A DNA stretch of 64,000 bases from Helianthus annuus (Eukaryota; Streptophyta; Magnoliopsida; Asterales; Asteraceae): the NCBI RefSeq assembly GCF_002127325.2, contig NC_035445.2:85141644-85205643 (forward strand). The letters are read 5' to 3'. The translations under genes were made by a program, and so were the position numbers. The notes below the pieces were generated by a model. The model was given only the letters and a program-made list of their open reading frames with translations. It did not search any database and was not told where the DNA came from. Position 1 is the first letter of the stretch; every line of letters starts with the position of its first letter. Below, in pieces: positions 45,888 through 57,887 of the stretch.

Positions 45888-48800
45888 AAATATGTCACAC
45901 CCCGATTTCCACGTGTATCACCGGTGGGCCCGGTGGGGGATTACCGTGATGTAGTTGGCAACAATATAGTCAAACCACAATATATAAATGCACAGCGGAA
46001 GCATAAAGATAAATATATTTCAACCATTGAATGTAATATCAAAGTATCACAATCGTTGAAATATAATCCACACAGGATCAAAATAAAATATAAGTATTGT
46101 TCAACAGACGTAGGCATCTTAAGCTCGCGAGACTCTTTATTGATGCTAAGGAGAAATATCCAGCCAATTACGCTTAGTACCTGCATTTAATATTTTTGGG
46201 AAAATACGTCAGTTTACACTGGTAAATACATTCAACCGACACTTTTTGTAAAAGGTTTAATAAAAATTGATTTGAATGCACAAGGCATAAACTCTTTATA
46301 ACTTGGGAGAATTATTTAAATTTATAATCTTGTGAACGAATTACATGTTCCTTATGCGTTCAGTAGCCCGGACGTACCGGGTTAAAGATCAATAGACACA
46401 CCACATCAACTATTTATGCACTGACGAGTGTACGCCTACACTCCGCGCTTAGTTCGTGGCCATTTCGTAAAATGCTGCCAAGGATATCCGGGACATGGTC
46501 ATTAACCCCCCAAAGGCGTTTAAGTAAACAAAACTGTTTAAATGAGCCGATCAAATTATTCAATTAACCACCAAACGATGGAAGATTTGATGCCCGACCA
46601 AGCGGTATTTTATATACCGTAACCCAAGCCCGTATAACAGAAAATAAGTTAAAAGTATTTACCTTTGCAAGTAATATCCTCAATCAAATAAATGCAAGTA
46701 TCTTTTACTGGTCTCCTATTCTGGAACGAAGGTTTATAACAACCTATTAGAATCCTAACGGGTCTTTAATTTAGCCTTAGCTTAGACCGGTCAGTTTCAA
46801 AGGATATTTACGGTTTAATCGCGTGAAAGGCGAAAACCGGGAATGGAATGTGATTTGGACCCAACAAGTTTGAAGACTTGTTTTATATGGGTAATATAAC
46901 CACACTCTGGATTTTGAGGTCAAAACAATAAGGTTTGACCCGTTTCGGCTAGTTTATGTAAACTAGTTACATAAGCCGAACCGTGCGCGCATAAGGCGTA
47001 ACGGGTAACCGTAAGAGTCCTACACAAGTTTCCTAAGTCAATATGCTTTAAAGAGGTTGTGGTATTAGTAGGATACCTTCCATAATGCCCGTAACGAGTT
47101 TAAATTCATTATATGCCCCGTAGGGGTATTTCGTCATTTTAAAGATTATAAAAGAGGTTTCTGAGTTCTACAGGAAATCTGAGTTTTCTGAACAGTTTAT
47201 AAAGTCCAAAATACTCTATTTATTATTTAAAATCAGTAGCAACTGGAATCGGGTCAAAAGACCATGTAGAACTCAAGTTATGCTCGAAAAGGGCATATTT
47301 GGTATTTACCGAACCGATGCCATAACCGCAGGTTATGAGCAGGTTAAAAATGATTAAAAATCTTTAAAAATCTCAAAATATTATTTTACATCAGTGGGTA
47401 AAAGGTTTGGTGTCGAAATTTGGGTTTAGATAGGCGTTATGCTAATTGCGCCATTTAATTACTAAAGTTTCCGTAATTGCGCTATTTAGCATATCTCCTC
47501 TTCTGGACCTCGGATTGACGTGAATTTTTAGGGACATGCTTAGAAATCAGTGACTAAGGTTATTGTCCTTTCACATGTCAAAAATTCTCGTTTTAAATTG
47601 AAAAGGGCGTTACGGTCAACTTTTAAGCATTTAACGGAAATGTGCTAAAGACTCGGACAAACAACGAACCGATCATAGAGGGTTATACCATCATGTAACC
47701 TGGTCCTAAGAGAGTCCTAAGGCATATCTAAATCATACTAAAACGGGTCAGAACTGAAGTCAAAGCAAAAGTCAAAGTTTTGCGACTTTCGGTTCCGAAC
47801 CGGGTCAAAACAGAAAACGGTCGGATCAAACAAGCTTAGACTAGTTAATATACTTATTATCATGTTATATGAGTGTTAAAACAGGTTACACGCTATCTAC
47901 ATTACTGATTATGCATAAATTCGCAAAATAGCATTCTGTTGACTTTTTCTAAGCAAGTTTGACTCGACAATCGGACTAGTTAGAGTGGGAATCAGAGGGT
48001 GCCCTTTTAGGGGTTTAAAGCCCACATGATTACCAACATATAGCTACCCTTGATTCGACAAACCACTGGACCATTTGTGATTTATCGTAAAGTCAATCGT
48101 TAATTACGACGGATTGACTTTTAAGCTTTAACTATGTAAAAACTAAACCACAAAGGGTTAGGCAAACTTACAGAAGCTTGGTGCACGACCAGAGATGTTA
48201 GAAGAATGCTAATGAGCTCCAGAGGTGATCAAGAAAGCAGGTTTGAGGTGTGTTTCAAATGTGTGCACTACATTGCCTTTTATAGTGAAAATTGGAGCAC
48301 AAGATCATCACAACTAAGTCTATAATTGCTCATGGATGATCAGCAGCTGTCCCTGAGTGCTAGGGGACGTGTAGGGGGCGCCCATGCTGCCATAATTGCA
48401 CCCAAGGTCGGTTAAAACAGCAAACAGTGAACCTGTGCATGTTTTCTGCATCTGGCGGTCTGACGCGGCCCGCGTGAAGGATCAGGCTACCCTTATGCGG
48501 GCCGCCTGAATCCTTATGTCAGACACCGGATCTTTACATGGCTCGCGGCCCGCGTGAGCTTCCTTGTTTCTCTAATGCGGGTCGCCTGAGACCTGATTTT
48601 CAAGATTTTCAAATCTTTTGCCATAAATGCCCTGGCCTTTCGGTTTCGAAGGGGTAACTTTGCGTTTTAGGCCTCGATTATTTACAAATAAGGGCCTCGT
48701 GACTTTTACCCACGCCGTTAAGTCCCCGGTTAGTTTAATTACTATCCGAAAAGCCTTATCTTTTATTGTTGACGCTTCTAACCCCTTGCATACGAAATTG

Positions 48801-49196
48801 ATCATAACTTTCTCGTTTTAAAACGGAACTTCGCAAAATTTATATCGTATATTCTAGTGAGCGTAATTTATTGTTACAAAGCCTCGGGTATGTTAAAGGG
48901 TCATTCAGAGGTATCATTTAAACATGTTGACACAATTAACCCCTGTAGTTTGTAATCTCTCACTTTCTTCTGTATTTCGTTCCGTACGATCCATGATTTA
49001 TCCGTTTGAAGGTACGAGCATCATTTAGGGTTACTGTACAATGTATTTATCCCTCGTTGACATTTTTAACCCTCGAATTTATATACTTTCCATGTTTGTC
49101 AACTTTAGTCCTTTATTCTGTATTTAATACCACGTGTAAACTCAAGACACGTGTTAATACATTATTGGACGCAAAATTTCGAGGTGTTACAAAATA
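45888..49196 (+). mobile_element. Solo LTR, family B, 3.3 kb
   Basis: The element is 45893-49191, from TGTCACACCCCGATTT to TTTCGAGGTGTTACA, flanked by perfect AAATA duplications (45888-45892 and 49192-49196). I recognise the start (CACGTGTATCACCGGTGGGCC) as a common Asteraceae LTR. It contains GC-rich dyads at 48465-48590. The small ORFs in it have no recognisable content. Confidence 0.9.
48460..48600. repeat. GCGGCCCGCGTGA / GCGGGCCGC dyad modules in solo LTR B
   Basis: GCGGCCCGCGTGA (near 48467 and 48546) alternates with TGCGGGCCGCCTGA (near 48497) and its variant TGCGGGTCGCCTGA (near 48577). Neighbouring copies are partly inverted and can pair. Confidence 0.85.
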
Positions 49197-51410
49197 TGTC
49201 ACAATGATTTATTTATATGTGTAAATTATAACTTTGAGATATTTTTCGAAGTTAAAAGGTTATATACCATTCCATCCATTTCACTTATGCAATTTCAAAC
49301 TTCAAACTCCACTCTTTTTCTCGCATCTCACGACCAAGAACAAGAACACCCTCCATCCATCTTCAATCACCATTTACACTAAATTTCTCTTAGGATCAAC
49401 TTTGTAATGAGATATTAGAAGTATGGGAGTACTACTTGGAGCTATATCTCATTATCCTAGCCTTCATCCATATATTTTTATGGAGTTTCTAGCTTAGGTA
49501 TGAATCTTAAACTTGTTAACTTTGCATCTCATTTAAGTGTTTAGTTGTACAAGTATAATCACCAAAAGAGATGTTAACAAGTGTTTGGATGTACCAAGTA
49601 AAACTCATAGTTAAAATGGGATTTTTGAAAGTATATAGGTGCATGTGTGTTTGGAGTCGTGGGCTTGTGTTTGTGTTTGTGTTTATGTGTAATTGTTGTT
49701 GTTTTAGTATATTGTAAGGGTTGGTATGTTATATGGATGATGATCTTTGTTGAAAGATATATGTGTTCATATGGTGATGTTTTACTAAAAATGGGGTTTA
49801 TAAGGGTGTATATGGTCATGGAGTTTGATGATGTTGGTTGTGATTAGTGTGTTAAAATATTAGCTAAGTATTATTTAACGATAAACTTGGTATGTTAGCG
49901 TTTAGAAGGTGATAATTAGGGATTCATATATATTTGAGTATGTTAAGTATATTTTTGAAATAATATAGCTGAACAAGTTAAAAATGGTGAATTTGGGTTA
50001 TTAAAGTGTGTATTATTTATGGGTAAATTTGGCATAATATTGTTTTGAAAGTGATAAAGTGTATGTTAATATATGGTTTTCTATGTTAAGTGTGTCTTGA
50101 GGATATAAGGCTTGACATATGTGAAAATGGTGATCTTGTTATGTTAAGGTTGTCTATTAAGATAAGGATCACCAAGTTTGGTGATTTTGCGGTTTGATGA
50201 CCATGTTATGATCATCATGGAGTTATGGATATTTTGGTGTTTTAAAACGGGACTTGGTGGAATTTTAGTCAGAATGTTGTTTTATATAATATTGGGTCTT
50301 CCAAACATATAAGTATTTCTAGTATAAAATATATCGTTTGTACTAAAATCGGGTTTTAATAAAAACGACCAAGCCTTGATATCCTTACGAAAATTATATA
50401 TTTTTATTTACAAGTATTTTAAAATACAAAATATATATTTTCGGATTGTAAAATATTTTCCGGAAAACGGTTAATAAATCGTGTTATGTGTTTTTGTTGA
50501 AGCTGACAATTTGTGAATGAATAGTATTCGGTATGTACATATTATCATGTTGATGATGAAATGTGCTTATTTGGCTAAGTGTGAATAGAAGGAGTAGGTT
50601 ATGTTTGCGATTTGGGTAAAATTCCATGAGTTGCATGGATTGAATATTAATAAAATGGCTAAGTGTTATAGATACATGTGTGTGTGTGCGTGCGTGCATA
50701 AGTTTGGTTGGTTTGTGCTCGGGAAGCCCTCGTTTTGGTATTGTTTAGTAACCGTTAATCGTGCTATGACCGTGGAACAGACGATTAGATCTATTGTGTT
50801 TAACAAGCCCCGCTCCTAGTCGTCCGTGACCCTGTGGGAGTTCAATTGTGTCCTATTTGTTTTGCATCACCTTGATTGGCGATGTGGCAAGGGAACATTG
50901 TTATGGTTTGGTTACGGGCTTATGTCAGCACATACGTCATTGTTCTTACTAGGCAATGATTTGATCATTAGGCTTTCATTAGACTACACATACATTTTTT
51001 TATCAAATGCTTTCGGTTTCATTTGTGTAATTAGAACCTATGAATTCACCAACATTATGCTGACGTTTTAAGCATGTTTTTCAGGTAAGTGAACGAAGGT
51101 TCACGACGTTTGGGAGTTCTTGCATATATCATGGACGATACCATTTTGTGGGTTTTGTCTAGTATTTCCCATCTTGTATGAGATATATCTGACAAATCCT
51201 TGATTTATAAATAGTATTTCTTTTGGTTGGGTGTCTTTGAACATGTGATTTAAAATGTGTTATGTAAACCTAAATACATTACGTTGATTTGTAACTTTTA
51301 AACACTTGGTATCGTAATGATGTTTTATCATATAGACGTTTGCTAATCGGATGTTATGAAAACATTTCGTGGTCATTCCTCGTGTTTCCGCCTTCGACAA
51401 GAGTGTGACA

Positions 51411-52850
51411 GGAATGATGATTAAATTTAAAAAAAAAAACGCCATGATTTAGCCATGAACTTATTTTTGCAATCTCTTCAAATCAATTTAATTGTTTGGG
51501 AATGGTGATGAAACAATTTTATTTATTTCAAACAAGTTAATATAATTTTTGGCATGAAAAATACCAATCCAAATCGTCCCCGTATTTCATGACATGAACC
51601 TAACCAAACCAAATTACAACTTGATTGGATTAATTTATACAATTATGTTTTGATTGTTACATAAATATGTTACTTAAAGAGTACAACGGGTGGTTTGAGT
51701 TTCGGTTTATAATTGTTGACAGGGGACGTGGGTTTTGTTTGGAGGATGTCGGGTAAAATGATAGTATAAATCGTGAAATCGTAAGTTATTCGAACCTTTT
51801 CTTATTATAAAAAATCAATGAACTATTAAAAGTGTTATATTTTAGTAAGCTTTTCATAGATGATTAAACTGAATAATCTAAATTAAACCATTTTGAGATT
51901 TAGTTACTATCTAATAATTTTCTTTTGGAGTTTTAAAACGAACAAGGTAATTTAACCCAATGTATAAGTTGACTTCATTGTTATCAAACTACACATGGAC
52001 AAAAATACAAAAAAGAAAAAAAAAACTAACAATATGTTTTAGGTCGAAATTCATTATCTTTGGGCCATTTTATTCGGCTTAAAAGTTTCAAGCCCAAACG
52101 ATAAAGCCTAACTAAAATCATCGTGAAAACCAAAAAACCGATTTTTTTAGTTTTTTTGTTCGGTTTTCTAAAATCCTAGTTAAATAATCAAGAACAATAT
52201 GTATTAGCCCACATACTTTTTACCATTTATACATTATTTAATATTTAATAATAACCGAATAATATTAAAAATTAAGTAACTTATACAGGAAAAAAGAAAT
52301 AATTACTTTAATGAAAGTGTTAATAAAAACTTGAACACTATTTAACAAGTGCTATTATGATTTACGAATTAAACTATTCTAGAAAGTCTAAAATAAATAA
52401 AAAGGGTAAGAAATCAACATAAAGTAACAAGTGTTCAAAGAGGGATTAAGAGGGTGTTTGGGATTATGTTTTGAAGTGATTATTTGATTATTGCGTTTGT
52501 AAAACATAAATAATCTAAAAAGTGTTTGGATGAAAAAGTGATTATCTGCCTCCAAAACGCAGTTCTGGAGAAGCATGTACCTACATTCTTTTTCAAAACG
52601 CAGTTTTGAAAACGCAAAATCTATTTTGAAAACGCAACACAAAACACCCTCTAAGTTGAAATGGTAATTTTACCAAAGAGAAAAAAAAATTGAACATGTT
52701 AGTCACATGCGATGCAAATCACATGTTAACCCCCTATTTTTAAACTTCCGTGACTTTTTTATACGTCATTTGTTTTAAATATATATATATATATATATAT
52801 ATATACCACAAAATCGAGCGTCTTTTTATCTTTAATATGAGTACCCTATT
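51411..52850. other. Intergenic, AT-rich
   Basis: No gene seen. A (TA)n run lies at 52779-52804. Around 52440-52660 the phrases AAAACGCAGTT and TTTTGAAAACGCA repeat, and the segment starts and ends with inverted phrases (AGAGGGTGTTTGGG and ACACCCTCT), suggesting a decayed MITE. Confidence 0.45.
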
Positions 52851-52859
52851 GTTATATTT

Positions 52860-53775
52860 TTAGGAAAATGTTGAAAACCCAGCTGCGTAAAACATAATGG
52901 GTATTAAACAAAAATACAATGGAAAGTAGACTAAAAGCACAACTGACATCAGATAAAAAGCACAATGGACAACAGAATAAAACACAATTGACAAAAGACT
53001 AAAAACATAATGAACAACAGACTAAAACACAATAGATAGTATATTAAACACAATGGATAGCAGAACAAAAAAAACTCAATGGACAAACAAACTAAAATAA
53101 TGACAATAACCTATAACACAATGTATAGAAAATCCACCCAATGAAAAACACAATAATCAAAGCTAAGAACACAATGTATAGAAAATCAAATATAACGTCG
53201 TCTTCATTATGTCATACATTGTGTTATAGCTTCTGATAATAGATACACAGTAGACAAAACCCAAAATAACATTATATTATAAGTTCTGATGATAATACAA
53301 TGTGTAGAAACCTTGTTTAAAAATGTAATGACCAAAACCCAATTGAAAAATACAATGACTGACAAAATTAAACACAATGTATAGAAAACTCAACGTCATT
53401 GTGCCATACGTTATGTTATAAGTTCTGACAATAAAAACACAATGGACAAAACCCAAAATAACATTGTGTTATAGATTCTGATAATAACACGATGTATAGA
53501 AACCCTAATAAAAATCGTAATGACCAAAACTCAGTTGAAAACACAATGACCAGAACATTTAACACAATGCAAAGAAAACTCATCTTCATTGTGTTATAGG
53601 TTCTGATAATAAAAACACAATGAAAAGAACCCAAAATAATATTGTATTATAGGTTCTGACAATAACACAATGTATATAAACCCTAGTAAAAAACGAATTG
53701 ACCAAATCGCAGTTGAAAAACACAATAACCAGAAGTTTTAACACAATCTATAGAAACCCAGTAAAAATGTAATTA
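52860..53775. repeat. Tandem array built on ACACAATG
   Basis: ACACAATG/ACAATG or its inverse CATTGTGTTAT recurs more than 20 times. From about 53269 the sequence organises into units of about 180 bp (starts near 53269, 53459 and 53639), each with TTATA.GTTCTGA.AATA, ATGTATAGAAA, AATGACCAAA and CCCAAAATAA in the same order. The first part (52860-53260) has shorter irregular spacing. Confidence 0.8.
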
Positions 53776-53997
53776 TTTTATGTTTTATTGGATTGCAAAT
53801 AGAGAAGAATCGTGGATATCTCACCATATTACGATGATTTTTTTTTTTTTTTTTGTAAAAATAACATTGTATAAAAAAGTTATGGACGTTTTAAAATGAT
53901 GGGAAAATTGACATGTGTCGTTCATATGTAGAGAGAAAGGTTGTTTTCCTATAGATATCATCAGTTGATGTCTTTTTACTTTGAAACAAATCCTATT

Positions 53998-55160
53998 TGT
54001 TCAGGTCAACCGACCAGTTAATAAACATGAAGCAAGAGCAAAAAGGCCTCGGCCTTGTATCTTCTCCAAACTGATTTCAAAGACACACATTCAAACATTC
54101 CCTCTTTTGAGCAACTATTAGTCCAGCATTCCACCCATTTGCAACATGCGCGTGGAAGCAACACTGGACTGGGGGACTTGAAGGGGTATGGTCCCTAATC
54201 CCGCACCAAGCTTGGGCGCGAGTGGCCATTACACGACTTATTGTCCCAGTCGACACAAAACTTGCTTCAGTTCGTGCGGGCACGCGCGAACCCGGTTTGC
54301 TTTCCCACTCGGGGAAAGATGAGAAATCTCACCTTGTGTATGAAAATGGTTGTTTTCGTCAACATACACGGGATACGGTGATTGCTACTAAAGATGATAG
54401 TAGTTTACTACATTCACTTTCTGTCAAACACATTTCCATACTAAGGTCCTGCGCGGGCGCGCGTAGGACGGCATACAAATGTGTTGGCCGACATGTGCAC
54501 GGTTTACCGCACATAGCGGAGCTGCGCGAGACTGCGTCCTATTGTTATACAAGTGGAACTGTCACTTTGAGTTCTGTGACCAACCAACAGTGGTATGTCG
54601 GGGCATTGACAACTGTGGTTAGTAGACCGCCTAATGCGCAGCTGTCCAGCCCACTTGCATAAAGTTGATGGACTGACTGACAACCCCAGCAGGCCACGTG
54701 GCGGAGGTTCATTCATGCAATCGATACAGCAGGACACGTGGCAACACCTCTGCGTGCGCCCAACACTCCCGTGACCTGCGTTCCTATCAAGTCTACGAAA
54801 AGCTGCAAGTTGTCAGTAGGGCCCTAGGCCCGTTAAGCGTGCCATTAGTCTTTCTCTTTCACTCTTCGGCTATAAATACTCACTTCGAATCAGGTTTGAG
54901 GTAACGCTAATCTACTCTCTCACAATAACTACTTAAATACTTATCTTGCTTCCAAAGCAAATACTTATTCTCACGCCGGAGGATGGTAACAAGGAGCAAC
55001 CCCCACCTCATTCTCCTTGTTGTGAGTCACGGTGTGTTTCACTGTGCAGGTGACAGATTAGAGGACGACCCAGCCATCGATCAAGGAAAGAAGGAATCAA
55101 CCCTACTTGACGAGACTCGACCCATTAACTAACCTCTCGGTTAACCACTGTTTCACCATG
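53998..55160 (+). repeat. LTR-like sequence with TATA box and CA-type end
   Basis: This block is richer in GC than its surroundings. CTATAAATACTCAC (about 54870-54883) is followed by a CA/CT-rich leader, and 54970-55160 (GGATGGTAACAAGGAGCAA, AACCCCCACCTC) has the style of Tat/Ogre-type LTR R-U5 ends, closing near CACTGTTTCACCA. No clean TSD was found. A 146-aa ORF (54222-54662) lies in the presumed U3 and has no recognisable domain, so I do not call it a gene. Confidence 0.5.
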
Positions 55161-55240
55161 ATTGTAAAACAAATCAAAATTTAAATTGATAATTCGATTT
55201 GATTTCAAATGGATTAAATGAAAATAAATTATATTTTACT

Positions 55241-55588
55241 AAATGTCATTTTAGTCCCTGTAATTTGGGCTATTTTGTCAGTTTAGTCCAAAGGTTTCAT
55301 TTTTCGCATGTGAGTCCAAAAATGGTTCACCGTTACCATTTTAGTCTACTGGGTTAACTTCATCCATCATTTTTGTTAACGAGAAGGACAATTCGGTCAT
55401 TTTATATAGCCGAATTGCCCTTCTAGCTCACAGAATTACATATAAAATGACCGAATTAACCTTCTCGTTAACAAAAAATGGATGAAGTTAACCCAGTGGA
55501 CTAAAACGACAACGATAAAACCTTTTTGAACCCACAGACGAAAAATTAAACCTTTGAACTAAACTGATAAAATGGCCCAAACCACATA
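55241..55588. mobile_element. Decayed relative of the Mutator-like MITE at 13312
   Basis: Starts AAATGTCATTTTAGTCCC and contains the same phrases in the same order (TTTAGTCCAAAGGTTT, CTGGGTTAACTTC, CCCTTCTAG, then their inverses). The right terminus fades into an A run, so no target duplication is readable. Confidence 0.75.
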
Positions 55589-56200
55589 AAAAAAAATCAA
55601 AACTTAAAATAATATTTCGGTTTTGATGCACCCCGGCTAAAAGAATTTAAGAATGTAATTCATAAATTCATCAGACTAAACTTCCTTTATACCTATTGTG
55701 GAATGTAACTTTTGAGCCATACATAGGTGGTGGATTTTTTTAATATTTAGCAACCGTACAACTTGCATGCACGTGAGCACAACACCAGTTTCTTTTCAAT
55801 GGCACAACACCAGTTACTTTTCAACTCCAAACCCTTTAGTTTTTTGTCTAGAAAAGGTAATTCATTTCATCATCATCTTCTTCCCATCTTTCTCATTCAC
55901 ATGTAGAATCTTTTTATCAGGTGTTTTGGACACTAGTTTTGTTAGGATCTGCATCACATGACATGCAATACAATACAATACAACTCATCTTCAACTTATC
56001 TTCAACTCATAACAACATATCATTAATTTCAAACATGTTTTGCGCGTATGTAATCGATTAAAGGCGTGTAGTATAGGTAATGAGGCATGACAGCCACGCT
56101 TGAAATATCGACGAACAAACTTTTAAAAGTGCTAGAGAAATTGTCTAAATGGTTTTTAAGTCCACAGAAACTAGCTTGATGCCTTGATCTTATAATTAAT
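55589..56200. other. Intergenic, no gene seen
   Basis: Short direct repeats only: ACAACACCAGTT near 55780 and 55805, and TACAA units near 55966-55982. Confidence 0.4.
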
Positions 56201-56216
56201 TAAAAGCAAATAAGTC

Positions 56217-56340
56217 AATAAGCTGTTTTGAAAAGCTTTAAAATGGAGCTTTTCAAAATGACTTATTTGCTTATTTGCTTTTCAGAAGGCAAATAAGCAA
56301 ATAAGTCATTTTGAAAAGCTTAGCCAAACAGCCCCTAACT
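56217..56340. mobile_element. MITE-like element with a perfect 32-bp hairpin
   Basis: 56247-56278 and 56289-56320 are perfectly complementary over 32 bases with a 10-base loop. Further inverted words (AAGCTGTTTTGAAAAGC outside the hairpin) and the end phrase AACAGCCCCTAA fit a dispersed plant MITE. No coding capacity. Confidence 0.75.
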
Positions 56341-56762
56341 CCCAAAAGTGTGTTTTTGCAACAATAAAATTAGTAAAGATTTTTTGGCATAATATAATAT
56401 TTAAAATATATGTTCAACCTTCATGGATTAATTTACGCACTTATGTATAAAAAGTGTTTTTTTTTTCACATAAATAAGTTTTATATTACACACTAATGGT
56501 TTTGCATTAACTAAAAATGTCCACGTGTGTATATTTTTATAATTCTATGAGTTTACCTCCAAAATATCATTACCTAAATTGGACTTCAAATTTCATTTTG
56601 ATTTTTTTGCTTTCATTTATGTAGGACTACTCCAACAACCAATCTATATTGATGAAAATCATTCTAATAGATATGTGTCGGCTAGCTTCACATAGGCAAA
56701 TAATATCAGATGACTTATATAATCTTATGATTTAAAATTCAACCAACTCTAATACCACTTGT

Positions 56763-57060
56763 CACGGGGTCGCCCCCATAGGCCTCACACAACGCCCTTG
56801 ATAGCCCGAGGGCAGATGATACATGTATGCCACCTTAATGTACAATTTTCATCAAACTATGGGTAGAATCCTTTGCCTTTCACCATTCATATTTGTATCG
56901 GAAATCATAATCAAGTTAGTGTTCACCTTAGTTGTTCTACATGAGATTTTTGTTCTCGTTAGGCTCACCTTAGGACGCCGTTTACATGCGCTTGGTTAAA
57001 CTTCTTCACTTTAACGTTTAGAGCATCCGTATATACGCGTTTCATCGAGTCACTTTGAGA
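56763..57060 (-). repeat. Possible minus-strand LTR end with primer-binding site
   Basis: On the minus strand, sequence ending ...CCCCGTGACA is followed by AG and TGGTATTAGAGTTGG, a one-base variant of the tRNA-iMet primer site. This fits a minus-strand chromovirus 5' LTR starting at 56763 on the plus strand (TGTCACGGGGTCGCCC). The other LTR end was not found and no pol lies upstream. Confidence 0.45.
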
Positions 57061-57887
57061 TATTATAAGTTTAAATTTATATATTTTTAAACTAGTTAAG
57101 GATATTCTCATCATTTGGTTTGTTTTATTATTTGTGTGTGACCTAAATGATAGTTCTAATAAACTCGTGAACTTAATATAAAAAAAATATCATATGCATA
57201 GATAATACATTATCTCTTAATTTTATGATCATTTTATTTAATCATAGGAGGTACCAATTGTTAACTTTTTAAATACCACACAAATTACAACCACTATTTA
57301 TTTTGTTATATTTTTGCTGATTACTGATATTATGTGATGTGTAAAACAAGTTATATGATTTATAAAAAAATGGACTGGCAAAGAGGAATTCTTTTTATTT
57401 TTATAAATAAAAGTAATTATAAAAAAATGACTGGCATGGGAGGCTTTGATGGTGTGCGGGGAGGACCTCCGCACAAGGCCCACGATTTCGAGGAGCATGC
57501 GAATTAGAAAAAAATCTGATACGTATATGTTATTTTTTAAAAATAGTAAACACATACCACTTCCAATATAGTCCCATTTACAAATCATTTTTTATGATTT
57601 AGAATTTAGCCCACTTGGAATTAGGTTTATTGAACCCAAGACTAATTTGATTTTTTTTAAATAATATCAAAACATAACGGAAGGGCACATTTGTTCAAGC
57701 TCGAACAGGGTATGTGAATTCTCAGAGACGCCTCTGATGACTGGCAAAGAGGATTTCTTTTTATTTTTTATAAATAAAAGTAATATATCATTTAAAGAAA
57801 AAACGTCTATTTATTCACATGACAATCTAGAAAAAAGAGTTGATCCTCTCACATTTCTACATATCACCTTACCTCCCTCTATTTAAG
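57061..57887. other. Intergenic with a duplicated segment
   Basis: A segment of about 60 bp (GACTGGCAAAGAGGA.TTCTTTTTATTTT, then ATAAATAAAAGTAAT) occurs at about 57371-57420 and again at 57738-57788. No gene seen. Confidence 0.45.

Larger units (their letters stand above)
45278..51410 (+). repeat. 3' LTR of a chromovirus element (family E), split by solo LTR B
   Basis: Starts TGTGACATCCGAC after a polypurine tract and ends GAGTGTGACA at 51410. Without the inserted 3.3 kb it is about 2.83 kb. A TATA-like TTATATACC near 49260 is followed by a CT/CA-rich leader (CATTCCATCC, CTCCACTC), as expected at an LTR transcription start. The bases TGTTTCCGCC before the end are shared, inverted, with the LTR starting at 62331. 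Confidence 0.7.

Noticed and set aside
54222..54662. 146-aa open reading frame in GC-richer DNA
   Set aside because: It lies in the presumed U3 of an LTR-like block; GC-rich sequence lengthens chance ORFs, and no motif was recognised.
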